A stretch of DNA of 64,000 bases from Plantago major. Its lineage: Eukaryota; Streptophyta; Magnoliopsida; Lamiales; Plantaginaceae. The position numbers were made by a program, and so were the translations under genes. The notes beneath the pieces are model-generated. The model was not told the DNA's origin, searched no databases, and worked only from the letters and a program-made list of their open reading frames with translations. This document shows positions 46,421-58,176 of this stretch, one piece after another. The stretch covers positions 12,051,501 to 12,115,500 of the forward strand of contig CM048843.1 of assembly GCA_026545765.1 (NCBI GenBank), in the 5' to 3' direction. Numbering within the stretch: the first letter of the stretch is position 1; each line of letters opens with the position of its first letter.

Positions 46421-47902
46421 TGCAGTTCCTTCAGTAGGTTTCTGGGAAGTAGCTTGACTTGAGGAGGGTTCATTTATTCTGAGTGGTGGCTGGAAAGTTT
46501 TCTTGTTTCTTCTTCCTCTCTGAGCAGCACCAGCTCCAGATTTCTTCTTGTTTTCTTCTCCTTCTTCCCATTCCCCTGACTTTGAGGTCCATATTTATAC
46601 ACTCTTTCCCCCTTAGTCATTGTTGGTTGACTCAGTCTCATAAAGGGGACGGAGGCAATTACTTGTTCTGTGAAGACATCTCCTTTTTCAGATGAGCCAG
46701 TACTTGGTATCTGTTCATGTATTCATGGGAGTGGACATTTGGCAGTTTGCTGAAAGTTTCAGGAGCAATCAGTTTCCTTTTCAATTGTGAAACAGCTAGA
46801 TGTTCATTGCGGTGCTCTGCCAAAGTCTTGTCTTCTTCATCATCTGAGTAATCAGCCCAGTGATCTTCATCCTCTTGGACATTCTCATCGATTGTGTCGA
46901 GTCCAGCAACCATCTCAGAGATTGGTTTCTTCCCTTTTTGGGAGGAGGATGGTACTTCTTTTGAAGATGATGCAGCCTTAGCATCATGCTTAATCTCAGA
47001 TACTTTTTCAGTATCGAGTTCTTTGGTGATGGCATTTACAGCATCCTGTAGCTCTTTAACCTCAGAGTAAGCAATCATCTCTCGCAGATATTGATCTTGT
47101 AGTTGGTCAAGCTTGTCTCTGGATTTAGCTATCTGGTCTTCCAGTTGAAGATGGAGCTGTTGTTCTTCTTCCAATAGTTGTCTGAGTTGAGCAGTTCTGG
47201 ATTGAGTATTCAACATTTTCTGAGCGATTTCCTCAGAATCCTCAACTACTTGTTCAGTAATAACCTTTTGTTGGGAAGATGGATGAGTTGACTTTTGAGG
47301 AGATGGAGACGGAGATTTCTGTGCTTTCCTCTCAGTTTGCTTTTCAGCAGTTGAGGCAAGATTTCTTTGTGAAATTCCTCCGGTCCCTGGTGCAGGGGCA
47401 TCATCATCGTTTTTGTCCGTGTCATCCTTTTGGTGATGGTTAGTGGGAGGTTCATCGAAGTCGTTTTCGTTTATCTCTTCCTCCTCATCATCTTCAGATA
47501 CAAGATTGATCACTTCAGGAATAGTGATCTTCTACCCATTAACCTCTTCTTGTTCAGAAGGTATAAATTGCAGATGCTGAGGCGGCTTGAATGCCATCGT
47601 AATCTTGTCGACCATCTGCTGTTCAAAGGCTTGTATCAAGCGTCGCCACTTCTGGAGAAATCCTTATCTGATAAATCGTTGTGTCTTTATTCGGTAGGGA
47701 ACATTGCATGGATATCGTCTCAAGTCAAGAGCTCGTGCTTATGCGGTTGGTTGATCTGTGATTCTCAATATTTCGGAGAGATCGAGCACCTTAACCTTTG
47801 CCATTTCTTGAAGCATTGAATATGCTTTGGCGGTTTGAGCTTTGAAGAAGGAAGTAGGTCCCTTTTCTCATCATTGGGAGCCTGCTTTGCACTCGTTTGA
47901 GC

Positions 47903-47980
47903 CTGAAAGAAAGAGTTTTGAGTGAGCTTCAAAACTTTTGTAGATATCTGAGTAGAAGTGTAGTTTAGTTTTTGAGTTAC
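47903..47980 (-). other. ORF3 intron, element E (78 nt)
   Basis: Donor ACTCAG|GTAACT, acceptor CTTTCTTTCAG|GCTCAA; equivalent to C intron 4 with the same acceptor. Confidence 0.6.
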
Positions 47981-48339
47981 CTGAGTAAGTACTTCAGGCT
48001 CAGAGACTTGTGCTACTGAGACAATTGGTGTCTCAGATATCTTGTTGTGAGGTGGAGACTTGGAAGTCTGGTCCTCATCAACCTTTCTTTCTTGAACTTG
48101 AGAATTAAGATTAATACAATACTTAGGAAATTATTTGAAAGAATTTGTGCAAAAATGCTTTAATGAGTTCTGAGTTTTGGACTTACTTCCTCAATAGGAA
48201 GCTCAGAGTCATTTTTCTTAGAAACTTTCTCAGTTTCTGGTATTCTTTCATGTGATGTTGCCTTGGGAGCTTCATCAATTTCCATTGATGTAGGGGATGT
48301 CGCAACTTTTTCCCTTTGCATTTCTACTTCTGAATGAGC

Positions 48340-48423
48340 CTGTAAGTAGAAAGTATTGAATAATTTAGAAGAAGTTTAAGATAACCCATGATGAAGAATA
48401 CTTATCACTGATTTTTCATGTAC
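48340..48423 (-). other. ORF3 intron, element E (84 nt)
   Basis: Donor ATGAAG|GTACAT, acceptor ACTTACAG|GCTCAT; phase 0; equivalent to C intron 2. The following exon (48339-48187) is 153 nt, phase 0, and ends GAGGAA|GTAAGT. Confidence 0.6.
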
Positions 48424-48690
48424 CTTCATGCTAGAAGGCTCAATGATGTGTTCTTCAGAAACCTTGTCGGTCTCTGGCATTTCTGCCTTATCTTCCTCTT
48501 TCTCAGTTGGAGCTGTTAGAAACATTAACTTTAAATGATTAAGCACATAGACAAATGGAAAAGTGTTATCTTAAGAATCAATTATCACCGTAGTGCTCGA
48601 TTTCTTAAGAGGCGAGGTTGGGGTAACCTCCTTCTCAGTTTCTGAGGCAAACTTTCCAGCTTCCTCTTGTTTCTGTGTTTCTTACTCAGC

Positions 48691-48773
48691 CTGTAACAAA
48701 GAATTTTCATATACGTAAGAAGATATACAAGCATAAAATTTTTCACAAGGTAGGAGTTAAACCATTCAGCTAC
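48691..48773 (-). other. ORF3 intron, element E (83 nt)
   Basis: Minus strand donor ACTCAG|GTAGCT, acceptor TTGTTACAG|GCTGAG; position equivalent to C intron 1. Confidence 0.6.
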
Positions 48774-50852
48774 CTGAGTATTGTCAGGCTGATTGGTCTC
48801 TGGAACTTGTGACCCTTTTATACTTTGGTCTTCTTGTTCTAGTACAACTTCTTTGTTTGAAGTTTTAGGTACTTCACACCTTTCCTGAGTGTGCAACTCA
48901 GTTGCCTCCCTTGGTTGATCATTCTGAGTAGATGTCTCAGTTTGATCCCTCTCATTGAGTTGGGGAACCTGCTCTTTTGCAGGATTTTCTTCAGCATACT
49001 GCATTGCTGGTAAGTCGAAATGGAATTCATTTACCATTTCATTAACCACTAGTGGCTGTTGTGGTTGTTGTGTTTGTGGTTGTTGTGGTTGTCTGGAAGC
49101 AGAAGATCGGTCAGTAGAGTGTTCTTCCAGATTTTTAGATGTGGCATTTTCATCAGCATCTGCCAGCACTAAATTACCACTCATCAGGGCTTCTTGAAGT
49201 TGTGCGTAAGAAACATTCCCTGATGATGTGTTTGCACCAACAACCTTTGCTATAGGTGCTTGTTCAGCAACCTGAGGTGTAGGTTCTTCTTCAGAAACCT
49301 TATCACGATTCTTTATTCTGATAACCTTAGCTCTCTTTGTTCTTTCTAGGACTTGAGAGATGACTAGTTCATCATCTTCATCGTCAGAGCTCTCATCAGC
49401 ATTGGAAACTGATTGGTCCATTACTCCTGCAATTTCTACAGATGGGGCTTGGTGCTTTTCACCTGTTTTGGCAGCATTAATAAGTTCATCAGCAAGGCAC
49501 TCTGCATTAGTCGCAACATTTCTGAATGCACTTTCTCTTGCTGAGTCTACTTGTTCAGTAGTTGATAACTCTTTAGCAGCATTGATGAGTTGATCTGCCT
49601 TTATCAGTTCATCGGCAAGGCCTGCAGATATCTGAGAATCGACAACCTCAATGGGTGTGTCTTCTGATTTGCTAGCAGACTTCTTTCTTGAAGTTCTGGG
49701 TTCTTGGTCGCAACCTTTTCTTCAGATACCTTTCGCTTCTTAGAACCTTTATGAGACCCAGTAACCTTTTTCATCAAGTTTGTATACTCATATTTGTAGA
49801 GTAGGTTACTGTTGGCTATTTCAGCCGTCTCTCTGAGCTCAATGCCAAGCTTCTCCAGCAAGTAGCATATCTTCAGACCATAGCCTACTGTGGCCTTTGG
49901 CTCAGCTAGTCCTTTGGCGATCTTAGGCTCGAAGCCTAGAATCTTCTTCACAAACTTCATGAAGGCGTACTTTCCCCAGTTAAAAGGGTTTTCCAGCCTT
50001 TTATCTTGTTGATTCAGCAAGAACATCATGATCCATCGTTCTTGGCTTATCTGGTCAGCACCTCCTTGTAGACCATCAAAGCATCTGTGAAGAATGCAAG
50101 CCAATACATCCCAGTGAACCATCATATGTCTGGTTCGGATGTCAGCAAGCTTGAACTTCGGTGTATGTCGATTTTCAAGATCACACACGTCACTGTACAA
50201 TTGTTTAACACCTTCAAGGAGATCATCATCCTTGGTGTTTATTTCAAAATCCTTTCCAAGATTTTGAAACTCAAACAACTAACAGAAAGTTGTTAAGTCC
50301 AGAAGGATTTCCTTTCCTTGGACTGAGGTTTTCGAACACTATTGCGGTGCCTTGAAACACGTAAAATTATCACAGGTTGTTGTAGAATTCCACACATCGT
50401 GATGAAATTCCACTTGGCGGCGGATAGAAAACCCTTGATTTGTGCCTTTTCAAGCATGTCAAGAATCGACTTTACATCGGCTTGGTTCTCTATTGTACCG
50501 TGAGGTATTCCTCAACCATGGCACCACCCAAATCATTACGTGATTTGAAGTCCAATGGTCGATTAAAATCTCCTACCGATCGGTTGTTCACAATAACCAA
50601 CTCGGTGCTTGCTTTTCATGATACCGGTGGAGGATTGAGATTTACGTGTGGAAGAATTCTTTGGGGCCATCTCTTTATATAGTGTAGAATTTGGATTGGT
50701 GTTTGAAAGAGATTTGATTCATAATTCTTTGCGAAAAACTTAATCTTGATTTGCGAGATTGTAGAAGGTTTGCAGAGAATCAAGAGAAGGTTTTGCTATT
50801 TTTGTGTAAGTCGAATTTTGGATTAGCGAAAGTGATTTCTTTTGCCAAAATC

Positions 50853-50962
50853 CTATATATGGCAATAGAATCTCAATAGACAAATACATACAAATTGATT
50901 TTGTGTATGCGTGTCTGTGATTTGCAAGCGTGAGCTAGTTCGGCATTAAATGCAAAGTGGGC
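50853..50962 (-). promoter_or_regulatory. Putative internal promoter of ORF3 (element E)
   Basis: CATATATAGGATTTTGGC (TATA at 50853-50860) about 185 bp before the ATG; GCATTAAATGC with AAGTGGGC at 50943-50962. It matches C and A/B in order and spacing despite divergence between. The spacer 50963-51415 has no ORF. Confidence 0.5.
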
Positions 50963-51415
50963 TTTGTCGAATTTTCTGATCCACTATTCTCGTGAATTAA
51001 TTTCCACCGTAAAGATCAAACGCTTAATTTCATCAAGGGTCACCATTGCTTCTTCAGCAATGATCACAATCAACAAGTGTAATTGTGCCCAATTAATGAA
51101 TTTTGGCTATTAGCTATCTGAATCACGTTTTGTATGACCAAGAACACTTTTTGCATCTGAATCATCTTATACTTAGGATTTTCCAAGTTTTCATCAAGAT
51201 AGAAATAATGCAATTTCAAGAGTAGTTATTTGCAGATAGTTGTACTATTCTCCTCTGTGTTCCCCGTTTATATAGTAATTCAGATATCTGAGTTCCCGTC
51301 TCAGAGATCTTAAGCTGTCTTTTTGCTCTTTAGCCTTTTGACTTACGGATACCGTTCAGTTTCTCTTTTCTCTTCTCTGGATGCCCGTTTGGATACCTCT
51401 TCTCTGGATGCCCGT

Positions 51416-54400
51416 TCAGTTCTTGAACTTTTGGTTCATTGGTAGTTCCATTAGTCCAAGACTATGTCTTAAGGCTAAGAATCTACTTTCTTGTAGTGGC
51501 TTAGTGAAGATATCTACAAGTTGGTCTTCAGTGCCAATCTTGAGTATCTCTATATTGCCTTTTTCAACATAGTCTCTGATGAAGTGATGTCTAACATCAA
51601 TATGCTTTGTACGGCATGAAATTTAGGATTACGTGTGTCCATAGCACTTGTGTTGTCACGGAAAATGGGAGTTTCTCTTCATTGAGTCCATAGTCTTTAA
51701 GTTGTTGTTGTATCCACATAATTTGTGTTGCACAACAACCGGTAATATATTGACCTCTGTGGTAGAAGTTGCAATTGAGTTTTGCTTCTTTCTAAACCAC
51801 TAGATAAGTCTAGTACCAGACAAGTTCACGAGGTGCTTTTCCTATCAGCGGTGATCCGGCATAATCGTGTCGAGTACCCAACTAAACTCAATCCGCTTTC
51901 TTTAGGATACCACAATCCTACATCATGTACCTTTTACATACCTTAATATTTTCATAGCAATGTTGTAGTGTGTTTGCATCGGTTTGTGAAATCTAGCACA
52001 CTCCAACGGCGTATTGAATATCAGGTCTACTTGCAGTGAGGTAAAGTAGTGAACCTATCAATTTCCTATACTTATGTTCTTCAACAATCTTATCTGATTC
52101 AGTATAGGTCATTTTGGTTCCAATGCTCATAGGTATCTTAGCATTCTTTTCAGAAGGCTTAAGATTGAATTTTGTGAGCATATCTTTTGCATACTTTGTT
52201 TGACTAATGAATATTCCATCATTGAGTTGCTTGACTTGCAATCCTAGAAAATAATTCATTTCTCCCATCATGCTCATCTCAAACTTACTTTTCATGAGAT
52301 TTGCAAAGTCATTACAAAGTTGCTTGTCCTTAGATCCAAATATGATGTCATCAACATATACTTGACTAAGAGTAGTTTCCCATCATGATTTAAGGTAAAT
52401 AAAGTTTTATCAACTTCACCTTTCTTGAAACCACTTTCCAGAAGGTATTTGGCCAAAGTGTCATACCATGCTCTAGGAGCTTTGATCCCTGCTTAGCTTT
52501 CTGAAGGTTATAGACCATTCTACTTTCTGAGGAAACTTCAAAGCCAGGTGGTTGCTCAACATAAACTTCTTCTGCAAGTTCACCATTCAAGAATGCACTT
52601 TTGACATCCATCTGATAAACTTTAAAATCTTTATGAGCTGCAAAGGCTAGAAAGAGTCTTATTGCATCCAATCTGGCAACTGGTGCATATGACTCATCAA
52701 AATCTAAGCCTTCAGTCTGGGTAAATCCCTTGGCAACCAATCTTGCTTTGTTTCTGGTTATTTCACCAGATTCATTCATCTTATTTCTGAAAACCCACTT
52801 GGTTCCAATCACAGATATTCCTTTTACAAATGAAACTAGTTTCCAGACTTTGTTTCTCTCAAATTGATCCAACTCTTCTTGCATTGCAGAGATCCAGTCT
52901 TGGTCTCCTAATGCTTCTTCTATATTTTTAGGTACAATATTTGAGATGAAACATCCAAAGAGAGAATTAGCATTTTCAGCTATTGCTCTCCTAGTCCTAA
53001 CACCTTGATTAATTGGTCCAATCACATCTTTTGCAGGATGATCCTTGATCCATCTCATCATAGGTTTAGTGCTAGTAGGATCAATATCCAAATGATTTGA
53101 ATGTGAATCACTGGGATTTTGATTTGATACTTTTCGATTCTAAGACATTTTGCTCCTTAGAAGGGCAATTAATGTCGACACTTGTTCGATGTTTGAGCTA
53201 TCTGGAACATGTCTTTCGGAGATTATTTCCAGAGATAGCTTCATGATGAATATCTTCAGTTTCCATTTCTGGAAGTTTCATAGGAAATTCTTCATCATGT
53301 TTGTGAGTCATCTGGTTGTTACTAGGCATATCAAGCTTTTCTACGTCAGATTCATCCTCACTTTCCATAATGATGTTTCTCCTTTCTGAGGATTCTTCTT
53401 CAGAGTCCCCCAACATTAGTTCTTTGAACCTTTCTGAGAGTTCATCATTAGGAGGTGTTTTCTTACTTCCTTCATAGAATACAACATGAACTGATTCTTC
53501 AATTTTCTTTGTTCTTTTGTTGTAAATTCTGTAGGCTTTGCTATTCGTGGAATAACCAAGAAATACACCTTCATCTGCCTTTGGTTGAAATGTTCTCAGA
53601 TAATCTTTTCCATTGTTTAGAACAAAACATCTACAACCAAATACTCTCAGATGTTTGATATTAGGGGGTCTACCAACCAAGATTTCATAAGGGGCCTTGT
53701 CATGGTGTTTGTTTATCAAACATCTATTCTAAGTGTAGCAGGCTGTGTTTACAGCTTCAACCCAATAAACTTCACTTATTTCAATGTCAGCTAGCATCGT
53801 CCTTGCAGCTTCTTTAAGGGTTCTGTTTTTCCTTTCTGCAACACCATTTTGTTGAGGTGTTCTTACAGAGGAAAGTTGGTGTTGTATACCTTTGCAGGTA
53901 CAAAACTCCTTTATGTACTAGTTGACAAACTCAGTACCATGGTCTGTTCTGATTGCAGATACCTTGTCATTTTTCATGACTACAAGCTTTTTCAGAAAGT
54001 TTGGTATCTCCACCCTGGCATCAGATTTGTGTTTCAGAAAGACAACCCAAGTGAATCTTGAGAAGTCATCTACAACAACCAGACCATACTTCTTTCCTGC
54101 ATAACTAGTTACAGATGATTCAAAAAGATCCATATGTAGTAGTTGCAGTGGTCTAACACTAGAGTGTCTAGTTTTGGACTTGAAAGAGATTTTGGATTGT
54201 TTCCCCATCTGACAGGCAGAACGGATACCATCCTTTCTGAAAGATGTTTTGGGAAGGCCAACCACTAATTCTTTCTTGGCAAGTTTGTTCAGAGTTTTGA
54301 AATTCAAGTAACTCATTCTTTTGTGCCATAACCAGTGCTCTTCTGTGTGACCAGATTGACTCACCATGAGACATTCTTCAGTTGTGGCAGATGCCCAATC

Positions 54401-54754
54401 GGCAACATAAAGACTGCCTTTCCGCCGAGCAACCAAGACTGTCTGCTTTGACTCATTGTCTATTAGTTTGCAGTATTTTGCTTTGAATTTTACAGTAAAA
54501 CCTTTGTCTACAAACTGGCTCATGCTAAATAGATTATATTTCAAATCCTTAACATGTAATACGTCAGTGATTGTTAATGCTCCCAATTTGACATTGCCAA
54601 ATCCCAGAGAGGGATTTAATTCTCCTCCAGCAAATCTGATATCTGGTCCTGTGTTGCAAGCTTTGTAATCGACCAGATTTGCTTTGTCTCCTGTCATGTG
54701 CTTTCCGGATCCACTATCAAATAGCCATTGTGCTTTAGTCCAGGAAGCATTCTG
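51416..54754 (-). pseudogene. pol: pol of element E
   Basis: From CAG 54754: protease (WLFDSGSGKHMTG), zinc region (WHKRMSYLN, where the usual His is Tyr; CQMGKQ) and integrase ([29 protein letters not shown]) in a largely intact 279-codon frame, then 53719-53198. RT follows: 53091-52390 with [12 protein letters not shown], and YVDD at 52347-52358. RNase H 52000-51450 is heavily garbled at CAG/CTG sites. The end is TGA 51416. Stops at 53920 and 53728 interrupt the integrase. Same order and motifs as C's pol. Confidence 0.88.
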
Positions 54755-54775
54755 CACACAACAGGAAACAGGAGA

Positions 54776-57270
54776 TTAGGTTCTCAATTTACAATTGGAA
54801 CCATCAGGACTAAACAATCTTCCAGTAGGAATCCATTTTTGAATGAATTTCCTTTGAACATTCTTTTGTCTGATAGGAACATAAGGAGGAATTCTAATTG
54901 AATGATTATCATTATTAAGAATTATTTTCTTCCTTGGTGTGTTCCTAGGTGCTCCATTTGGTGCTTTCAGATACCTGTCAAGTTTCTGAGTTTGCTTTTC
55001 AGCAAACTTAGCTTTTCTTGCCAGATTTCTTCTAGCCACAGCATTGATTTTCGGTGGCTTGATTCAACTTCCACCGATAATTGCTTTGAGCAATTCTAGC
55101 CTTTAGCCATCGTTCTTGCTCTGTTTGTATTCATGAGCAAGTTGTTTCCCGATGCCTTTATAGCCAATACCGTTTGAGCACTTGAAGCTATCGAGATCTT
55201 TTCTCGTGACTTTGCTAGTCTCTGGTTGGTCAATTTCTTTCGAGAAAAAGTGACATGGGAGAATTCCGGCTCCTGCAATTCTACCCTTTTGAGAGACATA
55301 ACCTTTGTGGGTGTTTACACTTTTGGTGTTGTTTTCTTTTCGAGACGTGCCCAACGGTTTTGTTTTGACTTGTTTTTCCACAAAGGTTTAGTCATGAATC
55401 GCCTTTCCTTTGTCAACAATCTTCGTCTTCTGACCGATACTATAGATTGCATGGGAACCATCTTGCTGAGTACTTACAAATGTTCTTCTTTCCTCACTCT
55501 TATTCAGGGTGATAGAGCAATATGTCTGTGTATTCAGCCCAAGTCCTTTCTTTTCTGAAGAATCTCTTAAGTAAGATTGTACTTCAGCAAGAGTGTCACT
55601 AGCTTTGGCATAAGATTGAAAAGATAATTCTTTCTTTTTGAGTTCCTTGTTCTCAGAAAGAAGATCTTCATATTTCTTTCGTAATTCAGCCATTGCTTCT
55701 TTATGTGACTTTTCAGTCTCAGATATCTGAGCTTTGAGAATTGCATTTTCAGCATCCTTTTTCTCAGATATCTTAACTAATTGAGAATTTTCCTTTGCAA
55801 GAGAATTCTTTTCTTCTTCAAGATTTTCGGCTCTAGCTCGGATCATTAGAAATTCTCTTTCATAGATGTCAAGTTCTTTCCTGAGATTTTGTAGATCTTT
55901 TATTTCTTCTTCATCACTTTCATAAGTATAACAAGAAGTATGTGTTACCTCATCAGCCATAAGACAGATTTCTATGTTAGAGATGTCTGGACCGTCAATT
56001 TCAAAGAACTCCACATTTCATTCTTCTTGAGGCCGAAGTCGATTATATCATGAGTAACTCCACATAATTCTGGTGATGGTAAGGTTGAGTCATCTGAATT
56101 GTCATCTTCAAAATCTGTCTCAACGTCTAGAGCATCCAGTTGAGTTTGGATTTTCTTTCTTTCTTCAGTTAATAAAGCTTTCTAGCTTCTTCTGAAGATT
56201 CTTCTATCTTTCTTGTCACCTGTCCTTAGTTTGTTGAAGGCAGGACAATCCTTCTTGAAGTGACCAGGTTTATGACAATAGAAACAGATATTGTTTCCAA
56301 TTTCTATTTCCTCAGTACATGATGCTTTCTGAGCTGGCTTGTTCAGCGAGCTTTGCATATTTTTGTACTGGTGATAGTTTGAGCCGAGATGCTTTTTCAG
56401 CTTCTCTTTGGCTTTTCTTCTCTCAATTTCTTGACTGACATATTTGCTTATTTGCTTTGCAGCAAGAGCATCCTCAGTCTTTTCCTTGCTTTTCTTCTTT
56501 TCAGAAGTTCCTTGAGCAACTAGAGCAATATTCTGCAACTTTTCAGTTGTTTGTTCTCTTTGTGTTGTCTCATAATCAACCGTAGCAAGATGTGAGAAGA
56601 GTTCCACTGGAGTGATATTTGGCATTCCTTGGTTAAAATAAAAGAATTTAGTATGCTCCCAGTTGTGGTTAAGACTTATGACAATAGTCTTAATCTTCTC
56701 TGGCTGGGAGTATCTGTTGCTTTCCCCAAGTGCTGCCATATCACTCATGAGAGTGGTAAATCTGAAATCAAGTTCTTCCAGAGTTTCAGTGGGTCCTTGT
56801 TTGAAATTTTGAAATTTCAACTTGAGAACTTTGAATTTGTTTTCTTTGGTTTTCTCAGTTCCGGCACAGATTTCTTCAATCAGTTGCCAGGCAACTTTCG
56901 CGCTTTAGCACCCTACGCTTTACTATATACGCTTCGGTGTCAATCTGATGATGATATTACGAGCTTGACCATCCAGACGATTTCTCTTGGCATCTTCCGA
57001 TGTCCAAAGTTCTCTGGGCTTTGGTTCGTAAATAACTTGACTAGTAGATCTCCCACTTGTTGACGCATCAGTTTGTGAAGATCCTTCGCTTTGATCTCTA
57101 TCTCTACCATTAGAAACCTCTATGACCTGTTTAAGTTGTTGAATGACTATTGGGCCATTCTTTATCACTTCGATCATTTCGTCACTTATGGCTTCAAGAT
57201 GGAGCATCATGTTATTTTTCCATTTCTCGTAGTTCTCTGGTTTGAGGACGGGTGCATCACTCAGAGACAT
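54776..57270 (-). pseudogene. gag: gag of element E
   Basis: The ATG at 57270 gives MSLSDAPVLKPENYEKWKNN; the first 110 codons are open to the garbled patch 56900-57010. 56820-56182 holds the UBN2-like part and the CCHC knuckle (56245-56286). 56014-55388 is acidic plus coiled coil (LAKENSQLVKISEKKDAENA). The final 88 codons (55039-54776) run in frame to RT-TAA at 54776-54778. Exactly 24 nt after the TAA starts the pol coding sequence in the same frame, so gag and pol are separated by one stop. Confidence 0.88.
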
Positions 57271-57370
57271 TCCTGCACACTTAACACACAAATTAAATTG
57301 TCCTCGAAAATGGACAAAGTTCCTTCACCTATCTGGGGATCTAGGTTCAGTGCAGAAGGCTTGTGAACCT

Positions 57371-57385
57371 CCTGCTCTGATACCA
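57371..57385 (-). other. Primer binding site, element E
   Basis: Minus strand TGGTATCAGAGCAGG two bases after the 5' LTR. Confidence 0.9.
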
Positions 57386-57387
57386 CT

Positions 57388-57908
57388 TGTTGGTCCAGAT
57401 AACAGCAAAGTAAAAGACTAGGGTGTGGGGGGGGGGGTGAGTGAATAGTCTTTTAAAACTTTTGTCGATAAAAACTATTTCTCAGATATCTGTGGACACT
57501 TTCCTTGTTTTCCAGATGGACCTCTTGACTTCTCAGATATCTCTTGTGACATGATTTGTTTAGCAATCATTCGCGTCTTCAAGAAATCTGGCCAAGGTAT
57601 CTGCAAAACTATTTTAGTAATCTTGTGCAGTTTCTTCAAATCTTCAATGTCGTTGAACTTGTTTTGCTTGGATGTCTTCTTCTTGGTCTTCTCTTCATAA
57701 AATAAAAATTACATTTTGAGACCTAACATCCTATACAAGATTAGCTAGACTATCATACTTAGTGGGTTTCCTCTTTTACAATGTTCAAGTGAACCAAGAG
57801 TACTAATCACCTTTCTGAGACTAAGATAAGTCATCATGTTGCTGATCAAAATCTAAACAGATATTTCTAACAAAATATCTAACAAAATTCCTAACAAATT
57901 TCCTAACA
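57388..57908 (-). repeat. 5' LTR of E
   Basis: 521 bp. It begins with extra TGTTAGGAAATT relative to the 3' LTR, giving several TGTTAGA/G units in a row at the U3 start. The hairpin loop reads GGGTGTG before the G run. Confidence 0.9.
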
Positions 57909-58062
57909 CCTCAGTAACTTGTTTGAGTTGACTGATTTTGATAGGCCCTTCATTGATGACATAGATCATCTCATCACTAATGGCCTCCAGATGGAGCATC
58001 ATGTTGTTCTTCCATTTCTCGTAGTTTTCTGGCTTTAGAACGGGAGCATCACTCAGAGACAT
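57909..58062 (-). pseudogene. gag: gag of element C, N-terminal exon-like piece
   Basis: ATG 58062, MSLSDAPVLKPENYEKWKNN and on to the E insertion at the CCTCA TSD; continues at 44559. CAG|GTATGT, a good splice donor consensus, overlaps the start codon here and in A. Confidence 0.88.
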
Positions 58063-58162
58063 ACCTGCACGCTTAACACACAAATTATATAGTCCTCGAG
58101 AAGGGACAAAGTTCCTTCACCTATTCGGGGATCTAGGTTCAAAGGTAAGGCTTGTGAACCTT

Positions 58163-58176
58163 CGCTCGATACCACT
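58163..58176 (-). other. Primer binding site, element C (altered)
   Basis: Minus strand TGGTATCGAGCGA where others have TGGTATCAGAGCAGG. The CAG sites read CG, as elsewhere in 58100-58360, so this may be a sequencing error and not a real mutation. Confidence 0.65.

Larger units (their letters stand above)
46659..50670 (-). pseudogene. ORF3 main region of element E, intron-bearing
   Basis: The ATG at 50670 (MAPKN...) is followed by a garbled patch (50280-50640). 50278-49604 is the globular domain (FNWGKYAFMKFVKKILGFEP, GLKICYLLEKLGIELRE). 49421-48585 is an acidic/Q-P-rich exon. Then come small P/E/S exons with introns at 48773-48691, 48423-48340, 48186 to about 48106 and 47980-47903, plus a probable one near 48590-48515. 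47513-46659 is an acidic coiled coil. Exon motifs such as MPETDKVSEEHIIEPSSMK parallel those of C, so the exon/intron series predates the C/E split. No membrane segment. Confidence 0.72.
44560..57908 (-). mobile_element. Copia/Sirevirus element E (short LTRs)
   Basis: 13,349 bp, TSD CCTCA at 44555-44559 and 57909-57913, inside C's gag. Minus-strand order: 5' LTR, primer site, gag, pol, spacer with promoter, ORF3 with introns, polypurine tract, 3' LTR. LTRs are only about 0.5 kb because the middle of an F-type LTR is missing in both copies. Confidence 0.92.
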
